Assembly (NCBI RefSeq): GCF_001613325.1
Contig: NZ_BDCD01000017.1
Span: forward strand, 333,466-397,465
DNA from: Nocardia yamanashiensis NBRC 100130
GTDB lineage: Bacteria; Actinomycetota; Actinomycetes; Mycobacteriales; Mycobacteriaceae
Direction: 5' to 3'
Length of the DNA: 64,000 bases
A program made the translations under genes and the position numbers. The notes under the pieces are model-generated. The model saw only the letters and a program-made list of their open reading frames with translations. It was not told the origin of the DNA and ran no database searches. Below are positions 34,648-42,578 of this stretch, one piece after another. Every line of letters starts with the position of its first letter. Position 1 is the stretch's first letter.

Positions 34648-35412
34648 TCAGATGTCGAAGACCTCGCCGGGCGAGACCGCGTGCACCGGACCGGAGTACA
34701 CGGCCTTGGCTTCGGCGATGACATCCTCGCGCGAAGTCCACGGCGGAATGTGGGTGAGCAGCAGTTCACCCACGCCGGCCTGGGCGGCGATCAGACCGGC
34801 TTCGTGGCCCGAGAGGTGGATGCCGGGCGGGCGATTGGCCGGATCGTGGGTCCAGGACGCCTCGGACAGCAGCACGTCCGCGCCCTGGGCGAGCTCGAAG
34901 ACCTCGTCGCACAGCGCGGTGTCACCGGTGTAGACCAGGGTGCGGCCGTTGGCGGTGGTGATGCGCAGCCCGTAGGACTCCGGGGGATGGAACATGCGGC
35001 GTGCTTCCACGGTGTGCCCGGGCCCGAAGCCGATGGGCGCGTCGGTCACCCACTGGCGCATGTCGATGACGTCGGACCAGTCGTCGGTCTCGCCGCCGAT
35101 CTCGGCCGAGGCGTTGCCGATCCGCAGCGAGGTGTCGGACGGCCCGTAGACGATGGCCTTGCCGCTCGGCGGATTCGGGTGGTAGCGCCGCCACACCAGC
35201 AGACCGGGCAGGTCGAGGCAGTGGTCGGCGTGCAGGTGAGTCAGGAAGATGTCGACTTCACCGGGATCCAGATAGCGCTGCAACGCGCCGAGCACTCCGG
35301 GTCCGAAATCGATCACGGTGGGAGTCATGTCCGGGCCGGTGAGCAGGTATCCCGACGCCGGGGAATCCGGGCCGGACACGCTGCCCGAGCACCCGATGAC
35401 GGTGAGGCGCAT
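34648..35412 (-). CDS. MBL-fold hydrolase, Rv1339-type cyclic-nucleotide phosphodiesterase
   Basis: A 254-residue metallo-beta-lactamase-fold protein. The metal motif T-H-L-H-A-D-H is at residues 58-64, the later ligands include TGDTALCDE near 168, and LTHIPPW near 224 carries the last His. Its M. tuberculosis match Rv1339 has been reported as an atypical class II cAMP phosphodiesterase; the same activity is inferred here from synteny and motifs. ATG 35412 is chosen because MRLTVIGCSGS starts the first strand. Normally murI lies just upstream of this gene; here the rhomboid gene does, 69 bases away. Confidence 0.85.
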   Translation of the reverse strand: MRLTVIGCSGSVSGPDSPASGYLLTGPDMTPTVIDFGPGVLGALQRYLDPGEVDIFLTHLHADHCLDLPGLLVWRRYHPNPPSGKAIVYGPSDTSLRIGNASAEIGGETDDWSDVIDMRQWVTDAPIGFGPGHTVEARRMFHPPESYGLRITTANGRTLVYTGDTALCDEVFELAQGADVLLSEASWTHDPANRPPGIHLSGHEAGLIAAQAGVGELLLTHIPPWTSREDVIAEAKAVYSGPVHAVSPGEVFDI

Positions 35413-35481
35413 TCCCCCATGCTGCCACGCTGCTGTCTCGCTCAAAGGAGGGATCCCCCAAAACGCCGACCGGGTCCAGCG

Positions 35482-36213
35482 TCACCCCGACGTAACAGGG
35501 CGGCCGGCGTTGGCCCCGCGACGATGACGACGTTCATGAGCAGAGAGTACCCATCCGGCAACCAGACCACCCACCGCCCCGAAAAGATGCCCTTGCCAAG
35601 AGATTCCGGGCTGTCCGGGTAGCACGCCCCACAGGATCGAGCCGTACAGCAACCCCACCCCCACGCTGACGGCGACGAAGACCCAGTTCCGGGCCAGCCA
35701 GCCCCAGCACAGCAGGTAGGTCAGCCAGCCGAAGACCAGCACCGAGGCGCCCACGTGCACGGACCCGGTGGCGCCGGTGAGCCACACGCCCGTTCCGGCG
35801 ATCACCCAGATGATCGCGGTCGCGGCCAGGCCCCGGCCGATCCCGGTGAGCAACGTGAGCAGGCCCAGGACCAGCACCGGGAGGGTGTTGCCGATCAGGT
35901 GTTCCCAATTGGCATGCAGCACAGGTGCGAACAGGATGCCGTCGAGGCCGTCGATCTCGCGCGGCTCCACCCCGCCCTCGTAGTCGAGCCGGTCCCCGGT
36001 CACCTGGTCGACGGCTTCTACCCCGTAGAGCAGACCGGTAAACCCGAGAATGATCACAATGGCGCGCTGCCACAACAGCTTCACCGGATTGCCCGGGCGC
36101 GCCGGATCGCCCGCCGGCCGGATCGGATTCGGGGAACGCGAGCCGGGACTGTCGAGCTGCCTGCGCAGCCGCTCGATCCGCTCCGGGTCGAACGACGCTC
36201 CTACGCCACCCAT
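35482..36213 (-). CDS. rhomboid-family intramembrane serine protease
   Basis: A 243-residue membrane protein of the rhomboid family, match of M. tuberculosis Rv1337. Six membrane helices follow a soluble N-terminus of about 45 residues. HANWEHLIGNTLP (residues 100-112) supplies the conserved His and Asn, VGASVLVFG places Ser157 as nucleophile, and WQGHLFGAVGG places His209 as its partner. The nucleophile motif is GAS rather than the usual GxSG. It would cut membrane proteins within the bilayer. It lies 55 bases after cysM in the same direction. Confidence 0.85.
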   Translation of the reverse strand: MGGVGASFDPERIERLRRQLDSPGSRSPNPIRPAGDPARPGNPVKLLWQRAIVIILGFTGLLYGVEAVDQVTGDRLDYEGGVEPREIDGLDGILFAPVLHANWEHLIGNTLPVLVLGLLTLLTGIGRGLAATAIIWVIAGTGVWLTGATGSVHVGASVLVFGWLTYLLCWGWLARNWVFVAVSVGVGLLYGSILWGVLPGQPGISWQGHLFGAVGGLVAGWVLSAHERRHRRGANAGRPVTSG

Positions 36214-36268
36214 GGCAGCACCTCCTGGCTCCCGCTCTCCTCACCGAGCGTACCGACGGGCGCGCGGC

Positions 36269-37231
36269 TCAGGCCCAGAGTTGCCCGTCGAGGCGCTCTT
36301 CGGCTTCTTCCAGGGTGCCGTCGTAGGCGCCGGTGGAGAGGTATTTCCAGCCGCCGTCGGCGACCACGAAGGCGATATCGGCGGTCTTGCCCGCCTTCTG
36401 CGCCTTGCGGGCCACGCCGAGCGCGGCGTGCAGGATGGCCCCGGTGGACACGCCCGCGAAAATGCCCTCTTCCAGGACCAATTCGCGGGTGCGCTTCACC
36501 GCGTCGTACGGGCCGACGGAGAAGCGCGAGGTCAGCACCGATTCGTCGTAGAGCTCCGGCACGAAGCCCTCGTCGAGATTGCGCAGCCCGTAGACCAGTT
36601 CGCCGTAGCGCGGTTCGGCGGCCACGATCTCGATGCCGGGGACCTTCTCGCGCAGGAATCGGCCGGTGCCCATGAGGGTTCCGGTGGTGCCGAGGCCCGC
36701 CACGAAATGCGTGATCTCGGGCAGGTCGGCGAGGATCTCCGGCCCGGTGGTCTCGTAGTGCGCGAGCGCGTTGGCCGGATTGCCGTACTGGTAGAGCATC
36801 ACCCAGTCCGGATTTTCGGCGGCGATCTGCTTGGCCAGTGCCACAGCCTGATTGGAGCCGCCCGCGGCCGGGGAGTCGATGATCTCGGCGCCGAACATGG
36901 TCAGCAGCTGCCGCCGTTCCACCGAGGTGTTCTCCGGCATCACGCAGACCAGCCGGTAGCCCTTGAGCTTGGCGGCCATCGCCAGGGAGATGCCGGTATT
37001 GCCGCTGGTCGGTTCGAGAATCGTGCAGCCGGGGGTGAGCCGTCCGTCGGCCTCGGCCTGCTCGATCATGCGCAGCGCCGGACGGTCCTTGATGGAGCCG
37101 GTCGGATTGCGGTCCTCGAGCTTGGCCCACAGCCGCACGTGGTGCTCGCCGTCCCATTGCGGGGACAGGTTCTTCAGCCCGACGAGCGGGGTGTCGCCGA
37201 GCGTCGCGATCAGCGACTCGTAGCGCGCCAC
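36269..37231 (-). CDS. cysM: CysM, O-phosphoserine sulfhydrylase using CysO-thiocarboxylate
   Basis: A 320-residue PLP enzyme of the cysteine synthase family. The PLP Lys lies in GSIKDRPA (Lys48), and TSGNTGISL near 75 binds the substrate carboxylate; GLGTTGTLMG near 180 binds the PLP phosphate. In M. tuberculosis CysM condenses O-phosphoserine with thiocarboxylated CysO to make a CysO-cysteine adduct. Here cysO and mec lie immediately upstream, cysO ending 2 bases before GTG 37231, so the same pathway is indicated. The sequence agrees with CysM rather than CysK (LRNLDEGFVPELYD region). Confidence 0.93.
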   Translation of the reverse strand: MARYESLIATLGDTPLVGLKNLSPQWDGEHHVRLWAKLEDRNPTGSIKDRPALRMIEQAEADGRLTPGCTILEPTSGNTGISLAMAAKLKGYRLVCVMPENTSVERRQLLTMFGAEIIDSPAAGGSNQAVALAKQIAAENPDWVMLYQYGNPANALAHYETTGPEILADLPEITHFVAGLGTTGTLMGTGRFLREKVPGIEIVAAEPRYGELVYGLRNLDEGFVPELYDESVLTSRFSVGPYDAVKRTRELVLEEGIFAGVSTGAILHAALGVARKAQKAGKTADIAFVVADGGWKYLSTGAYDGTLEEAEERLDGQLWA

Positions 37232-37233
37232 GG

Positions 37234-37512
37234 TTAGCGCGCGCCGCCGGCGACCGCCGGAAGAATGGTCACGGTGCCGCCGTCGGTCACCTCGGCGTCC
37301 AGCCCGCCCGCGAAGCGCACGTCCTCATCGTCGATGTAGATGTTCACGTAGCGGTTCAGCTTGCCGTCCTTGAGCAAACGCTCCTTCAACCCCGGGAAAT
37401 TGGCTTCCAGGTCGTCGATGAGCGCGGCCAGGGTCGCGCCCTCGCCCTGAACTCGCTTCTCGCCCTTGGTGATCGGGCGCATGATGGTCGGAATGGACAC
37501 GGTGACCGGCAT
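37234..37512 (-). CDS. cysO: CysO, ubiquitin-like sulfur carrier protein, with two residues beyond the diglycine
   Basis: A 92-residue MoaD/ThiS-like carrier. The beta-grasp fold is visible from VTVSIPTIMRPITKGEKRVQ to RYVNIYIDDEDVRFAGGL and VTILPAVAGG. In M. tuberculosis CysO ends at the diglycine, which is thiocarboxylated by MoeZ. Here the frame continues for Ala-Arg before TAA, so the protein ends AGGAR. The tail would have to be removed before activation. The neighbouring Mec gene encodes a JAMM peptidase able to act at such a site. ATG 37512 lies 18 bases after mec. Confidence 0.9.
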   Translation of the reverse strand: MPVTVSIPTIMRPITKGEKRVQGEGATLAALIDDLEANFPGLKERLLKDGKLNRYVNIYIDDEDVRFAGGLDAEVTDGGTVTILPAVAGGAR

Positions 37513-37530
37513 GACTGGGACTCCTTGCTT

Positions 37531-37941
37531 TCAGGTGGTGACGATCTGGACGGGCTCTTCCTGGACCTGCCCGTCCAGAATCCGATAGCTGCGCAGCTCG
37601 TGCCGCTCCGGGTCGCGGGTGGAGATGAGCACGTAGTGGGCATTGGGTTCGGAGGCGAAGGAGATGTCGGTGCGACTCGGGTACGCCTCGGTCGCGGTGT
37701 GCGAGTGGTAGATGACCACCGGCTCCTCGTCGGCGGCGTCCATCTCACGCCACAGCTTCAGCTGTTCACCGGAATCGAACTCGTAGAAGGTCGGCGAGCG
37801 CGCGGCATTGATCATGGGAATGAAACGCTCGGGCCGGTCGGACCCCTCGGGCCCGGCGATGACCCCGCACGCCTCGTCGGGATGGTCGGCGCGGGCGTGC
37901 GCCACCATGGCGTCCACCAGGTCGGCCCTGATCACCAGCAC
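37531..37941 (-). CDS. mec: Mec, JAMM/MPN+ metallopeptidase releasing cysteine from CysO
   Basis: A 136-residue JAMM-domain peptidase. Glu23 (DEACG), then HSH at residues 79-81 and Ser/Asp in SRTD at 89-92, complete the E-x-HxH-x7-S-x2-D zinc site. In M. tuberculosis Mec cleaves the CysO-cysteine adduct to free cysteine and regenerate CysO. GTG 37941 is chosen because GGAAGGA lies 7 bases upstream. It is the first gene of mec-cysO-cysM-rhomboid-MBL. It may also trim the extra Ala-Arg from this CysO. Confidence 0.92.
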   Translation of the reverse strand: MLVIRADLVDAMVAHARADHPDEACGVIAGPEGSDRPERFIPMINAARSPTFYEFDSGEQLKLWREMDAADEEPVVIYHSHTATEAYPSRTDISFASEPNAHYVLISTRDPERHELRSYRILDGQVQEEPVQIVTT

Positions 37942-38048
37942 TGTCGCATCCTTCCGATCCCGGCGCGGCTCGGCCGTGGCGGCCAAACGTTGTCGTCAAC
38001 AGGTGAGAATATTCGGGTATTCCCGGCGCGCCCGCGCACACCCCCTGG

Positions 38049-39110
38049 TCAGGCTCCGAACAGTTCCCCGTAGGCCGGAATCCCCGCGACCGAGGTGGCG
38101 GACAGGATGGCGTCCACGATGGCCCGCTCCACGCACACCGCGGCGGCGGTGCAGAGCTGGTCGAGCAGCAGCAGATCCGACGGGAAGGCCGGGGGCAGTG
38201 GGAAATCCGGCTGTGCTGCGGCCTGCCCGGTGGCCAGCGCGAAGATGGTGTCGCCGTCCAGCGGCGAATGCGCGGGCCGGACCGCGCGGGCGATGCCGTC
38301 CTGTCCGGTGGTGGCCAGGCGGCGGCACGCGGACTTGTCCAGGGCGGCGTCGGTGGCGACCACGCCGATGGTGGTGTTGAGCACGGTGCCCTTCACCGCC
38401 AGGGCATTGGCGGCGGCCAGCTGTTCGGCGGTGGCGGGCCGCAGGGCGAAATGCTCGGCCCCGTCGGTGCCGCTCCCCCACGGCAATCCGGTGCGCGGAT
38501 CGAAGACCGAGCCGACCGGATTGGCCACCATGATCGCGCCGACGGTGACGCCCGCGGCCGGGCCGTCGGTGAATTTCACACTGGCCGTGCCGATTCCGCC
38601 CTTGATGGATCCGGCCCGCGCCCCCACGCCCGCTCCGACCGAACCGCGCGCGAAGTCCTGGCTCGCGGCATCGGCGGCCAGGAAACCGAAGTCGGCGTCG
38701 GGGCGGATATGCCACGAGCCCACCGGCAGATCGAAGATGACCGCGCCCGGCACGATCGGCACCACGCGGGCCGGATCGGCGGGATCCATCGGAATGCCCT
38801 CCTTGTGCTCCTCGCACCAGCGCATCACGCCGTCGGCGGCGGCCAGCCCGTAGGCGCTGCCACCGGTCAGCAGGATCGCATTCACCTGCCGCACAGTGTT
38901 TCCCGGATCCAGTAGGTCGGTCTCCCGGGTGCCGGGGCCGCCGCCGCGCACGTCCACCGAGGCGACCGCGCCGCCGGGCACCCGCACCACCGTGCACCCG
39001 GTGGCCGCGCCCGAGCCGATGGCGGCGTTCTCGTCCAGGGCGTGATGGTGGCCGACGAGCACGCCCGCCACGTCGGTGATCGAATTGCGCGGTCCGGCAA
39101 CGCTGTTCAC
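38049..39110 (-). CDS. P1-family (DmpA/Rv1333-type) self-processing aminopeptidase
   Basis: A 353-residue protein of peptidase family S58/P1. SITDVAGVLVGHHH near residue 10, LLTGGSAYGLAAADGVMRWC near 80, and GGIGTASVKF near 171 are family signatures. GTVLNTTIGVVATD near 241 holds the expected autocleavage site, with Thr246 or Thr247 becoming the N-terminal nucleophile. M. tuberculosis Rv1333 is the match and occupies the same place beside mec. AGGAG lies 7 bases before GTG 39110. Physiological substrates are unknown. Confidence 0.87.
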   Translation of the reverse strand: MNSVAGPRNSITDVAGVLVGHHHALDENAAIGSGAATGCTVVRVPGGAVASVDVRGGGPGTRETDLLDPGNTVRQVNAILLTGGSAYGLAAADGVMRWCEEHKEGIPMDPADPARVVPIVPGAVIFDLPVGSWHIRPDADFGFLAADAASQDFARGSVGAGVGARAGSIKGGIGTASVKFTDGPAAGVTVGAIMVANPVGSVFDPRTGLPWGSGTDGAEHFALRPATAEQLAAANALAVKGTVLNTTIGVVATDAALDKSACRRLATTGQDGIARAVRPAHSPLDGDTIFALATGQAAAQPDFPLPPAFPSDLLLLDQLCTAAAVCVERAIVDAILSATSVAGIPAYGELFGA

Positions 39111-39141
39111 ACGGTTCTCCTGTCCGGGAAGGCGGTCGGCG

Positions 39142-39744
39142 CTAGGGCGCGAGGGCTTGCAGCAGGGAGTCCTGCATCCAGGTGAGCCAGTGATAGACCT
39201 CGAGGCTGGGCGCGCGCGGGTCGTCGGGATCGAGCTGATCGGGGGTGTCGGCGCTGATGTCGAGCGCGGTGCCCAGCGCCAGCCGGACGTCGTTGAGCGC
39301 GTTCAGCCAGGCGTCGGCCTGTTCGGGGGTGAGCACGATCTTCCCGCCCTGCGGCGGCAGCGTTTCCAGCACCACCAGCCCGGCCGAGACCTTGGCGTCG
39401 ATGATCTCCGGCTCGTGCAGGCTGCGCAGCGCGCTGTTCATATCGGCGCGCTCGGCATCGGGCGAACCGGGTTCGCTGCGATGGAAATCGGGCAGCAGCC
39501 GGCGCAATCGCGGATCGTCGGGCGGGGTGTTGTTGCCGAGCTGTAGCCCGGTGAGGGCGGCCAGATCGTCCTCGGGGGCCGAGCGGGCCCGGTCGGTGAG
39601 CAGTCCGGTGACGGCGCCGACGAGCGACCGCAGGACCTCCGCTTCGTGGCCGTCCATTTCCGACTTCAGTTTCAACCCGCCCAGGGAGTTCTTTCTGCTC
39701 CACTTCCGCACGGGTTCACCGTAGTCGCCCGGATCAGTCGTCAC
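39142..39744 (-). CDS. DUF2017 protein (Rv1332-type)
   Basis: A 200-residue, mostly helical soluble protein of family DUF2017, found next to clpS in actinobacteria (Rv1332 in M. tuberculosis). The N-terminal part is basic (VRKWSRKNSLGGLKLKSEM), the centre has EAEVLRSLVGAVTGLL, and the end carries VYHWLTWMQDSLLQALAP. It starts inside the end of clpS (11-base overlap), so expression is coupled to the adaptor. Its role is unknown; a link to ClpS-dependent proteolysis is inference from conserved adjacency. Confidence 0.8.
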   Translation of the reverse strand: MTTDPGDYGEPVRKWSRKNSLGGLKLKSEMDGHEAEVLRSLVGAVTGLLTDRARSAPEDDLAALTGLQLGNNTPPDDPRLRRLLPDFHRSEPGSPDAERADMNSALRSLHEPEIIDAKVSAGLVVLETLPPQGGKIVLTPEQADAWLNALNDVRLALGTALDISADTPDQLDPDDPRAPSLEVYHWLTWMQDSLLQALAP

Positions 39745-40090
39745 GCTGCATGGTCGCCCACAGTCCGGCCGCGTGCAGGCGTTGGACGTCGTGTTCCATC
39801 TTGTCGCGCGAGCCCGAGGACACCACGGCCTTGCCCTCGTTGTGCACCTTCAGCATGAGCTCGGTTGCCTTGCCTTTGCTGTAACCGAACAGCTTCTGGA
39901 AGATGTACGTCACGTAGTGCATGAGGTTGACCGGATCGTCCCAAACGACCGTTACCCAGGGCCGATCCTCGGCCTCCAGGATTTCGCTGTACTCGATCGC
40001 CTCGGGGGTCGCCTGTGCCGCCGACAGTGTCACGTTCCCACCGGCCGGACCGGCGGCGACCCGGACAGTGTCATCTGTACACAGACCCAT
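39734..40090 (-). CDS. clpS: ClpS, N-end rule adaptor of the ClpC/ClpP protease
   Basis: A 118-residue ClpS. A flexible N-terminus of about 45 residues is followed by the core WVTVVWDDPVNLMHYVTYIF with the D-D-P-V-N-L-M-x-Y-V signature near residue 50. KATELMLKVHNEGKAVVSSG then carries the Clp-binding surface. It delivers proteins with destabilising N-terminal residues to the Clp chaperone. ATG 40090 follows TACCCT by 7 bases with no Shine-Dalgarno, so it is leaderless. It is divergent from pncB. Confidence 0.93.
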   Translation of the reverse strand: MGLCTDDTVRVAAGPAGGNVTLSAAQATPEAIEYSEILEAEDRPWVTVVWDDPVNLMHYVTYIFQKLFGYSKGKATELMLKVHNEGKAVVSSGSRDKMEHDVQRLHAAGLWATMQRDD

Positions 40091-40097
40091 AACGTCC

Positions 40098-40103
40098 AGG
40101 GTA
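40098..40103 (-). promoter_or_regulatory. -10 element TACCCT of clpS
   Basis: On the minus strand TACCCT lies 7 bases before ATG 40090; a TTGTTT further upstream may serve as -35. The transcript is predicted leaderless. Confidence 0.5.
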
Positions 40104-40212
40104 CGACTCGACTGCTGATAAACAACAGCCCGCGACACGCCGACAAGCGACCGCAAGACGCCCCGGCGTCCCGGGCGTGGCGCGGGGACGTGGCGAGGCC
40201 GGGGCATATGCC

Positions 40213-40218
40213 TAGAGT
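40213..40218 (+). promoter_or_regulatory. -10 element TAGAGT of pncB
   Basis: TAGAGT lies 7 bases before GTG 40226, which decides that start over ATG 40208. Confidence 0.5.
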
Positions 40219-40225
40219 GGGGAGC

Positions 40226-41539
40226 GTGAAGATCGCTGATGGCGTGACGAGCACCGCACTGTTGACCGATCAGTATGAGCTGACGATGCTCGCGGCGGCG
40301 TTGTCCGACGGGTCCGCGCAAAGGCAGTGCACCTTCGAGGTATTCGCCCGGCGATTGCCGCACGGCCGCAGGTACGGCGTGGTCGCGGGGACCGGGCGAT
40401 TGCTGGCCGCGCTGGCCGAATTCCGTTTCGGGCCGGACGAACTCGCGGTGGTGTCGAAATTCCTGGACGAGCGCACGCTGGAATGGCTACGCGGGTACCG
40501 GTTCTCGGGGGATATCGACGGGTACCGGGAGGGTGAGCTGTATTTCCCGGGCTCGCCGATCCTGACCGTGCGCGGCACCTTCGCCGAATGCGTCCTGCTG
40601 GAAACGCTGATCCTGTCGATCTACAACCACGACAGCGCCATCGCGGCCGCGGCGGCGCGCATGATCAGCGCCGCGGGCGGGCGGCGGACCATCGAGATGG
40701 GTTCGCGCCGTACCCACGAACTCGCCGCGCCGGCCAGCGCCCGCGCCGCCTACCTGGCCGGGTTCGACGCCACCTCGAATCTGGAGGCGGCCCGCACCTT
40801 CGGCGTGCCGAGCGCGGGCACCAGCGCGCACGCGTTCACCCTGCTGCACAGCGGATCCGACGGCGCGCACGAGGCCGAGGCGTTCCGCAGTCAGGTGGCG
40901 GCGCTGGGCGTGGGCACCACGCTGCTGGTGGACACCTTCGACATCACCAAGGGCGTGGCCACCGCCATCGAGGTGGCGGGGCCCGAATTGGGCGGCGTCC
41001 GAATCGATTCCGGTGATCTCGGCGTGCTGGCCCGCCAGGTGCGCGACCAGCTCGACGCGCTGGGCGCGACCCGCACCCGCATCGTGGTGTCCGGTGACCT
41101 GGACGAATACGCGATGGCCGCGCTGCGCGCCGAACCCGTGGACGTGTACGGCGTGGGCACCTCGCTGGTCACCGGATCGGGCGCGCCGACCGCCGGGATG
41201 GTCTACAAGCTCGTCGAGGTCGAGGGCGTGCCGGTGGCGAAACGCAGCTCGCACAAGGAATCTCGTGGCGGCACCAAGAAGGCCGTGCGCTTGTCCCGCT
41301 CGACCGGGACCGTGGTCGAGGAGATCGTCTACCCGGCCGCCGCCGCACCGCCCGCGCCCAACGGGTACCAGAGCCGCGACCTGCAAACGCCGCTGGTACG
41401 CGGCGGGGAGGTGCTGCCGGACCAGCCGACCTTGCAGGAGAGCCGGGACCTGGTGGCGCGCGGGCTGGTCAGCCTGCCGTGGGAGGGTTTGAAGCTGTCG
41501 GACGGGGAACCCGCTATTCCGACGACTTTTCTGAGTTGA
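40226..41539 (+). CDS. pncB: nicotinate phosphoribosyltransferase
   Basis: A 437-residue NAPRTase. TALLTDQYELTMLAA near residue 9 is the N-terminal signature. RRTIEMGSRRTHE near 152 is part of the substrate pocket, and GVRIDSGDLGVLARQ near 255 binds phosphoribosyl pyrophosphate. The C-terminal part carries SRDLVARGL near 420. It makes nicotinate mononucleotide from nicotinate, PRPP and ATP in NAD salvage (PncB1, Rv1330c, in M. tuberculosis). GTG 40226 is chosen from the leaderless -10. A pncA gene 380 bases downstream supplies its substrate. Confidence 0.92.
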   Translation: MKIADGVTSTALLTDQYELTMLAAALSDGSAQRQCTFEVFARRLPHGRRYGVVAGTGRLLAALAEFRFGPDELAVVSKFLDERTLEWLRGYRFSGDIDGYREGELYFPGSPILTVRGTFAECVLLETLILSIYNHDSAIAAAAARMISAAGGRRTIEMGSRRTHELAAPASARAAYLAGFDATSNLEAARTFGVPSAGTSAHAFTLLHSGSDGAHEAEAFRSQVAALGVGTTLLVDTFDITKGVATAIEVAGPELGGVRIDSGDLGVLARQVRDQLDALGATRTRIVVSGDLDEYAMAALRAEPVDVYGVGTSLVTGSGAPTAGMVYKLVEVEGVPVAKRSSHKESRGGTKKAVRLSRSTGTVVEEIVYPAAAAPPAPNGYQSRDLQTPLVRGGEVLPDQPTLQESRDLVARGLVSLPWEGLKLSDGEPAIPTTFLS

Positions 41540-41801
41540 TCACCGGCTCGCCGGAGTCGGTGGCAGCGGCTCGGCGCGCCTGCACCTTCCCCGCGATCGC
41601 CGCCGCCACGAACAGGAGGATCAGCACGACCACCGCGTAGCCGACCCCGTTGCGCAGGCCGTGCAGGACCAGACTCACCCAGGCGCCCGGATCGTCGGGC
41701 CGGTCGCCCAGCGCCACCGTGGTGACGATGGTCCCACCCATGAAGCAGAACGCGGAAACCACCGCGAACCGCAGTATCCAGGCAATGTGCTTCCCCGCCA
41801 T
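41514..41801 (-). CDS. small two-helix membrane protein
   Basis: A 95-residue protein with two membrane helices (about residues 8-30 and 48-70), a short outer loop (LGDRPDDPGAW) and a charged cytoplasmic tail. GAGAGGA lies 5 bases before ATG 41801. It overlaps the end of pncB by 26 bases tail to tail. I do not recognise the family. Its start lies 118 bases from the divergent pncA start. Confidence 0.6.
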   Translation of the reverse strand: MAGKHIAWILRFAVVSAFCFMGGTIVTTVALGDRPDDPGAWVSLVLHGLRNGVGYAVVVLILLFVAAAIAGKVQARRAAATDSGEPVINSEKSSE

Positions 41802-41919
41802 GTCGTTCCTCTCGGGCAAGGGCCGATGACGCCGCGTGGACCGACTGGGAGCCGGGCGGCACAATGCAATACGAGCGCCGGACCCGCCCGGGTTCAGCCG
41901 CTGGCATCGGGAGGAAGCC

Positions 41920-42489
41920 ATGAGCCGGGCCTTGATCGTCGTCGACGTGCAGAACGATTTCTGCGAAGGTGGGTCGCTGGCCGTCACCGGCGGGGCGGCC
42001 GTGGCCGATCGGATCTCCGAGTATCTCGGCGTGTCCGATTACACCGCCGTGGTGGCCACCCGCGACTTCCACATCGATCCGGGCGCGCACTTCTCCGCCG
42101 CGCCGGACTATGTGGACAGCTGGCCGCCGCACTGCCGCGCCGGCACCGCGGGCGCGGAGTTCCACCCCAACCTGAATATCGCCCCCATCGAGGAGATCTT
42201 CTCCAAAGGGGCCTATACGGCGGCCTATTCGGGTTTCGAGGGCACCGCCACCGACGGCTCCACCACCCTGGCCGACTGGCTGCGCGAGCACGGCATCGAC
42301 GCCGTCGACGTCTGCGGCATCGCCACCGACCACTGCGTGCGCGCCACCGCCCTCGACGCCCGCGCCGCCGGTTTCGACACCCGCGTCCTGCTCGGCCTCA
42401 CCGCCGCCGTCTCCCCCGCCACCGTGGACACCGCCCTGGACAAACTGCGCGCCGCGGGCGTCGAACTCGCCGGAACCCTGGAGAGCTGA
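41920..42489 (+). CDS. pncA: nicotinamidase/pyrazinamidase
   Basis: A 189-residue isochorismatase-fold amidase. The catalytic triad is Asp9 (VVDVQNDF), Lys96 (SKGAY) and Cys139 (ATDHCVRA). The metal site is Asp49, His51, His57 (TRDFHIDPGAHF) and His71. Length and motifs match PncA, which turns nicotinamide into nicotinate and, in M. tuberculosis, activates pyrazinamide. GGGAGGAAG lies just before ATG 41920. Here it sits beside pncB, whereas in M. tuberculosis the two genes are far apart. Confidence 0.93.
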   Translation: MSRALIVVDVQNDFCEGGSLAVTGGAAVADRISEYLGVSDYTAVVATRDFHIDPGAHFSAAPDYVDSWPPHCRAGTAGAEFHPNLNIAPIEEIFSKGAYTAAYSGFEGTATDGSTTLADWLREHGIDAVDVCGIATDHCVRATALDARAAGFDTRVLLGLTAAVSPATVDTALDKLRAAGVELAGTLES

Positions 42490-42565
42490 CCCTGGTGTGA
42501 CGCGACCGGGGTGGCGCGAAACCGCCGCTCGCCGAGGTTTGCGTGAGGTTGTCAGCGGGGCTCGG

Positions 42566-42571
42566 TAATCT
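42566..42571 (+). promoter_or_regulatory. -10 element TAATCT of dinG
   Basis: TAATCT lies 7 bases before GTG 42579. It supports that start over the in-frame GTG 42543 and implies a leaderless transcript. Confidence 0.5.
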
Positions 42572-42578
42572 GGCCGCC

